Assembly: GCF_042434395.1 (NCBI RefSeq)
Contig: NZ_JBHLTP010000012.1
Location: 124,001 to 188,000 of the forward strand
Length of the DNA stretch: 64,000 nt
Reading direction: 5' to 3'
Source: Pontibacillus salicampi
Lineage (GTDB): Bacteria; Bacillota; Bacilli; Bacillales; BH030062
Below, one piece after another: positions 59,882 to 64,000 of this stretch (position 1 is its first letter; each line of letters opens with the position of its first letter). Below the pieces are notes generated by a model that was given only the letters and a program-made list of their open reading frames with translations, did no database searches and was not told where the DNA came from. Both the position numbers and the translations under genes were made by a program.

Positions 59882-60492
59882 AAGAGCCCAACCTCCTCCT
59901 TCTTTGTTCACTTACATCTACATCCTATGCGAGACAAACGCCCGAAGTGCACAAATGAATGAAAATGAGTCACAATCATAGCGAACCTAGACTACCCATA
60001 TTTGTTACCTAGTTCATTCTATGCAACAGCCCAGGAATCTTTACGAAAAAGTGAAAATAAGCTATAAAAAAGTAAATTTCACATTAGATTAAGGTCTCCT
60101 CAGCACTACATCCATATGAAAGACCAAAGTTCACCATACATCGGAAAACCTATTCTAGGGCTGGTAATTTTCTATGCTGTCCCTTGATTTTCCTGTTTAG
60201 CGTCCATCTGCGGAAGACTTGAAGTAGAGATCATTGGTCTGTTGCGGAAAGGTGAATTGAGTGGTCGGAAATAGCTACGCTTAACTCGTCTTTCAACAAC
60301 AAGCAAAAAGCGAGTGTTTTTTCAGGCTATACCTTCCTCTGAGAAATGTATCAACCGACCACTCTAACAAAACTATCTTAAATCCAAGTCCTCCCCCTAT
60401 ATCTCCATTATGCGGATTTCTTTAACATCTACCGTTCTATAACCGACCCTATATATCATAAGCCCTTATCTCATCTTATGTGTTTGCTAATG
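59882..60492. other. 611-nt intergenic region upstream of cotE
   Basis: No gene seen. It contains the cotE promoter region and a pair of 10-bp inverted repeats at 60259-60268 and 60355-60364. Confidence 0.5.
60259..60364. repeat. Inverted repeat element GAGTGGTCGG
   Basis: GAGTGGTCGG (60259-60268) and CCGACCACTC (60355-60364) are exact 10-bp inverted repeats 86 nt apart; the interior is not obviously folded or coding. Possibly a small repetitive element or remnant. Confidence 0.5.
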
Positions 60493-60525
60493 AAAAAAAG
60501 GACGAAATCTTGAAAGATTCCGTCC
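60493..60525 (-). terminator. Terminator after ricA
   Basis: 11-bp stem AGGACGGAATC / GATTTCGTCCT (one G-T), loop TTTCAA, tail TTTTTTTC on the minus strand. Confidence 0.85.
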
Positions 60526-60591
60526 TCTCTGTTCGTATTTATTCGCTTTTCTAGGAAGCTCCTTCAAAGAATGGCTTCAACCATTTAAAAT

Positions 60592-61026
60592 TTAATGATC
60601 ACAAGAACTGTCTGAGCCAGCTTGAAGTGCAGAGCCTGTTGTGCCGTTTAAGAGGTCGCCGCCTGTTTCACGAATAATTTCATTCGTAACCTCATTTGCG
60701 ATGGTGTTTGTTACCATTTGCAGGAAGTCATTCACATCTGTCTGCGTGTCCTTAAATTCTTGAACAACTGGAATGCTATCTAGTTCATCCTGCAATCGAT
60801 TGATTTCTTTTTCTACTTTTTTCAAAGCTTCCGTCTTTTCATAGTATTGAAAGTTAACGGCTTGCTTTTGTAGCGATTTAATGCGGCTAATATATTCCTG
60901 TACTTTCTTATTCTCATTAATTTTGGCTTCTACTTGCTTAAAACGATCAATTTCAGGTGTATCTGCCATTGTTTTTGCCAACTCATGAGCTCTTGCTACC
61001 ACTTGTTCTTTTGTGTAATTTGCCAT
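60592..61026 (-). CDS. ricA: RicA (YmcA), Ric complex / RNase Y specificity factor
   Basis: 144 aa, all helical (YlbF/YmcA family): ARAHELAKTMADTPEIDRFKQVEAKINENKKVQEY, LQKQAVNFQYYEK. With RicF and RicT it forms a Y-complex carrying Fe-S clusters that steers RNase Y and affects competence, biofilm and sporulation in B. subtilis. The single Cys, three residues from the end (SSCDH), may be a cluster ligand. Start ATG 61026 lies 2 nt after the miaB stop, so translation is coupled; GAGGTGA provides the Shine-Dalgarno. Confidence 0.92.
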   Translation of the reverse strand: MANYTKEQVVARAHELAKTMADTPEIDRFKQVEAKINENKKVQEYISRIKSLQKQAVNFQYYEKTEALKKVEKEINRLQDELDSIPVVQEFKDTQTDVNDFLQMVTNTIANEVTNEIIRETGGDLLNGTTGSALQAGSDSSCDH

Positions 61027-61028
61027 TA

Positions 61029-62591
61029 TCATTTCACCTCTGCAGCTTCTTCAACCAATTCTCCATCAAGAGACCAGGTCTTCGCATTTGTTATTTTTAC
61101 TTGTACAATAGATCCGATTGTTGAACTAGGGGCACGGAAGTTAACTAGCTTATTACGGTGTGTGTAACCTGCAAGCACTTCCTCATTCTTCTTGCTTTCC
61201 CCTTCTACAAGTACATCGACAACTTGTCCTTCGTATTTCTTCATCGCTTGAGCAGCTTGATGATTAATAAGGGTATTTAATCGCTGCAGACGTTCCTTCT
61301 TCACTTCCTGCGGTACGTTATCTTGCATTTTGGCAGCAGGAGTACCTTCTCGAGGAGAATAAATAAAGGTATATGCTCCTTCGAATCCAACTTCCTCCAC
61401 TAAGGACAATGTTTCCTGGAATTGTTCTTCTGTTTCATTTGGGAATCCAACAATTATATCAGTCGTTAAGGTTGCATTCGGCATGGCTTCGCGAATTTTA
61501 CCAACGAGCTCTAAATAGCGTTCTCTCGTGTATTTACGAGCCATAATTTTTAATACTTCCGAACTGCCAGACTGGACTGGAAGATGGATATGGTCTAATA
61601 AATTACCACCCTTTGCCAGCACTTCGATAAGACGGTCATCGAAGTCACGTGGATGAGAGGTTGTGAAACGAATTCTTGGGATATCGATTTTACGGAGTTC
61701 ATCCATTAAATCACCAAGGCCGGTTTCATAATCCTCTAAATCTTTCCCATACGCATTAACATTCTGACCGAGCAGCGTTACTTCTTTATACCCTTGTGCT
61801 GCAAGCTGCCGAACTTCTTGAATAATATCCTCAGGCAGGCGACTTCTTTCCTTCCCTCTTGTATATGGAACGATACAATACGTACAGAATTTATCGCAGC
61901 CATACATGATATTGACCCAAGCTTTTATGTTACCTTTCCGTTGGCGAGGCAGGTTTTCTATAATGTCCCCTTCCTGGGACCAAACCTCAACTACCATCTC
62001 TTTTCCAAACATTGCCTCTTTTAGTAAATGGGGTAATCTATGGATATTGTGCGTTCCAAAGATAAGATCGACAAACTGGTGCTTTTGCAGAATTCGATTT
62101 ACTACGGATTCTTCTTGTGACATACAGCCACATACACCTAATATTAAATCTGGATTTTCTCGTTTTAATGATTTTAAGTGGCCAATCTCACCAAACACTT
62201 TGTTTTCGGCATTTTCACGAATGGCACATGTGTTTAACAAGATTATATCCGCTTCATTTTGATCTGATGTAGATTCATATCCCATATCTGCCAGAATTCC
62301 TGCCATAACCTCTGTGTCATGCTCATTCATCTGACACCCATACGTTCGAATGAGAAACTTCTTTCCCTCACCAATATTCTGTAGGTCTTCTGGAATTCCA
62401 AAGTCATAATGTACGGTTACATCTTCTTTTCCACGCTTCTTTGCACTTTTTAAAGAAGGCGGTTGATATGTTGTTTCAAAATATTTAGCAAAATCTGCTG
62501 ACGTCTTTTCACTTAAAGGCTTATCCTGGTCGGATTTTTTGTCCGCTGGATCCTTTATTTGATTCATTTCATTTCTCTGCTGTTCGTTCAT
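61029..62591 (-). CDS. miaB: tRNA-2-methylthio-N6-dimethylallyladenosine synthase MiaB
   Basis: 520 aa. N-terminal MTTase domain with auxiliary cluster cysteines in TYGCQMNEHDTEV, NTCAIRENAENKV and GVCGCMSQEE, radical-SAM core with CDKFCTYCIVPYTRG, then a TRAM domain. It methylthiolates i6A37 made by MiaA. A hydrophilic N-terminal extension of about 65 residues is typical for Bacillus. Start ATG 62591 follows AAAGGGG. Confidence 0.95.
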   Translation of the reverse strand: MNEQQRNEMNQIKDPADKKSDQDKPLSEKTSADFAKYFETTYQPPSLKSAKKRGKEDVTVHYDFGIPEDLQNIGEGKKFLIRTYGCQMNEHDTEVMAGILADMGYESTSDQNEADIILLNTCAIRENAENKVFGEIGHLKSLKRENPDLILGVCGCMSQEESVVNRILQKHQFVDLIFGTHNIHRLPHLLKEAMFGKEMVVEVWSQEGDIIENLPRQRKGNIKAWVNIMYGCDKFCTYCIVPYTRGKERSRLPEDIIQEVRQLAAQGYKEVTLLGQNVNAYGKDLEDYETGLGDLMDELRKIDIPRIRFTTSHPRDFDDRLIEVLAKGGNLLDHIHLPVQSGSSEVLKIMARKYTRERYLELVGKIREAMPNATLTTDIIVGFPNETEEQFQETLSLVEEVGFEGAYTFIYSPREGTPAAKMQDNVPQEVKKERLQRLNTLINHQAAQAMKKYEGQVVDVLVEGESKKNEEVLAGYTHRNKLVNFRAPSSTIGSIVQVKITNAKTWSLDGELVEEAAEVK

Positions 62592-62745
62592 TTTCAGAGA
62601 ACCCCTTTCAAACATCACTCTAACTGTAATATTATATCAGGCTGCTGAAAAAAAATAAAGATTACGCGCCATTTCATTCAAGCGTTTTCAATAAAAAAAG
62701 GACTAAGTCTCTCGTACATTATCCTTGTAGGTTGAAACCGGATAC

Positions 62746-62785
62746 CAAAAAAGCTTGAAGAGAAACGGTGGTCTCTCTTCAAGCT
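62746..62785 (-). terminator. Terminator after kbl
   Basis: 12-bp perfect stem AGCTTGAAGAGA / TCTCTTCAAGCT, 10-nt loop, TTTTTTGG tail on the minus strand. Confidence 0.92.
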
Positions 62786-62816
62786 AAGGAGGCTTATGGT
62801 CTAAGCTTTTTAATTC

Positions 62817-63992
62817 CTACAATAAGTTTAGAGTATTACCTGCTCGTTCGAAAGCTTGCAGTGCTTCTTGTAGTTCTTCTTTGGAATGCTCTGCAGTTAC
62901 GATGGTTCTAATTCTCCCTTTCCCCTTTGGAACAGTTGGGAAGACAATCCCTTGTGCAAAAACACCTTCCTTAAACAATTCATCAGAAAACTGGTGTGTT
63001 ACTGCATCATCTCCAATTAGTACCGGGGTAATTGGAGTTTCACTAATACCAGTATCAAAGCCTAGATTCTCCAACCCTTCCTTGAAGAAGGCTCTGTTAT
63101 CCCACAATTTTTGCATAAGCTCAGGCTCCTCTAACAGCACATCTATTGCGGCATCGCATGCTGCGGTTACAGCTGGAGGATGAGATGTACTGAATAAAAA
63201 TGGGCGACCTTTATGGATTAAATATTCCTTGAGTGTTTTGGTTGTAGCAACATAGCCACCTAACACTCCAATCGCTTTGCTTAGTGTCCCAACTTGAATG
63301 TGTACACGTCCATCTAATCCAAAGTGATTGACTGTCCCACGACCGTTCTCTCCTAGAACCCCACTGGCGTGAGCATCATCTACCATGATCAACGCACCGT
63401 ACTGCTCAGCGAGCTCAACAATTTCAGGCAGGGGAGCTATGTTACCATCCATGGAAAATACTCCATCCGTTACAATGAGCTTTGTACGATATTCCTTTGA
63501 TTCTTCTAATTTTTCTTGGAGGGACTTCATATCCACATGCTTATAGATTTTTTTAGCACATTTCGTTAACCGAATGCCATCAATAATGGAGGCGTGGTTC
63601 AATTCATCGGAGATAACGACATCCTTATCTGTAAGCATGGAAGATAATACGCCCTGGTTCGTAGTAAAACCAGATTGAAACACTAATGCTGCTTCCGTAT
63701 GTTTAAATGCTGCTAGTTTTTCTTCAAAAGCCTCGTGCATGGCAAGAGTACCAGCGATAGTTCTTACAGACCCTGTTCCTACACCGTATTCTTCCACAGC
63801 TTTAACCGCCGCGTCCTTCAACCGAGGATGAGAAGTAAGTCCAAGATAGTTATTTGAAGAAAGCTGAATAACTTCCTTCCCCTTGATGGACACCTTTGAA
63901 CCTTGAGGAGATTCCAGTGGTATCAATTCACGGAAAGTACCTTCTTCCTTCATTTGATCTAATTCTTCCTGTAAATATTCAAAGCCTTTCAT
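62817..63992 (-). CDS. kbl: Glycine C-acetyltransferase (2-amino-3-ketobutyrate CoA ligase)
   Basis: 391 aa, full length. PLP enzyme of the alpha-oxoamine synthase family: splits 2-amino-3-oxobutyrate from threonine into glycine and acetyl-CoA. Motifs: LSSNNYLGLTSHPRL, GTGSVRTIAGTLAMHEAFE, VDDAHASGVLGENGRG, and the PLP lysine in QVGTLSKAIGVLGG. The partner tdh (threonine dehydrogenase) is expected just upstream beyond the window edge, as in B. subtilis. The start has no visible Shine-Dalgarno within the remaining 8 nt. Confidence 0.95.
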   Translation of the reverse strand: MKGFEYLQEELDQMKEEGTFRELIPLESPQGSKVSIKGKEVIQLSSNNYLGLTSHPRLKDAAVKAVEEYGVGTGSVRTIAGTLAMHEAFEEKLAAFKHTEAALVFQSGFTTNQGVLSSMLTDKDVVISDELNHASIIDGIRLTKCAKKIYKHVDMKSLQEKLEESKEYRTKLIVTDGVFSMDGNIAPLPEIVELAEQYGALIMVDDAHASGVLGENGRGTVNHFGLDGRVHIQVGTLSKAIGVLGGYVATTKTLKEYLIHKGRPFLFSTSHPPAVTAACDAAIDVLLEEPELMQKLWDNRAFFKEGLENLGFDTGISETPITPVLIGDDAVTHQFSDELFKEGVFAQGIVFPTVPKGKGRIRTIVTAEHSKEELQEALQAFERAGNTLNLL

Positions 63993-64000
63993 AGTTAAAC

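Noticed and set aside
62673..62692. cre-like sequence upstream of miaB (TTGAAAACGCTTGAA on the minus strand)
   Set aside because: Also lacks the conserved C, and CcpA control of miaB has no precedent known to me.

Overview
The window is chromosomal DNA of an endospore-forming, low-GC Gram-positive bacterium of the family Bacillaceae. The gene order from parC (about 10.4 kb) to kbl (64 kb) follows the Bacillus subtilis yneT-yneA / lexA / glnRA / hflX / spoVK / hfq / miaA / mutL / mutS / cotE / ricA / miaB / kbl region. Spore genes (sspN, tlp, sspO, sspP, cotE, spoVK, sirA) confirm an endospore former. Many acidic proteins and a possible betaine-type transporter fit a halotolerant genus (Halobacillus/Pontibacillus/Virgibacillus type), but the species cannot be fixed from the sequence alone. 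I see no rRNA, tRNA, CRISPR, prophage or complete insertion sequence.

Layout. 1-1.3 kb: a MurE-like protein cut by the window edge, with its ATP-binding and substrate motifs eroded. 1.4-9.8 kb: a leucine/branched-chain acyl-CoA degradation operon (yngJ-I-H-HB-G-F-E type) with a TetR regulator and a palindromic operator. 10.4-14.8 kb: parE-parC, with a LexA box inside the parE promoter. 15.2-20.1 kb: yneT, a two-gene ABC importer of the OpuC/EgtUV class with a permease-binding protein fusion, and a GH18 glycosidase. 20.3-22.5 kb: plsY, folE2, yidD. 22.6-26.1 kb: a three-gene ABC-2 exporter. 26.2-31.8 kb: yneR, yneQ, a thioesterase coupled to a tandem CbbX-type AAA protein, spore genes, and a TlpA thioredoxin with an Lgt-like membrane partner. 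32-36 kb: aconitase and small spore genes. 36-44 kb: an orphan sporulation-type kinase, the ccdA/ccdB/ccdC cluster with a solitary mrpB inside it, yneF, sirA and tkt. 44-46 kb: the SOS locus (ynzC, yneB, a 30-residue membrane microprotein in the yneA position, and divergent lexA). 47-52.7 kb: glnR-glnA, hflX-ynbB and spoVK. 53-64 kb: hfq, miaA, mutS-mutL, cotE, ricA, miaB and kbl.

How the parts work together. The SOS regulon is visible as four LexA boxes: three between lexA and the microprotein/yneB/ynzC unit, and one in the parE promoter. Nitrogen control is visible as a canonical GlnR box and a degenerate second box at glnRA. Sporulation is represented by coat, SASP and replication-control genes.

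Most novel points: the 30-aa SOS-controlled transmembrane peptide replacing YneA, the MurE-like apparent pseudoenzyme, the orphan mrpB in the ccd cluster, the tandem AAA protein, and an intergenic module at 38.25-38.73 kb in which two palindromic elements lie between two near-identical hairpins.
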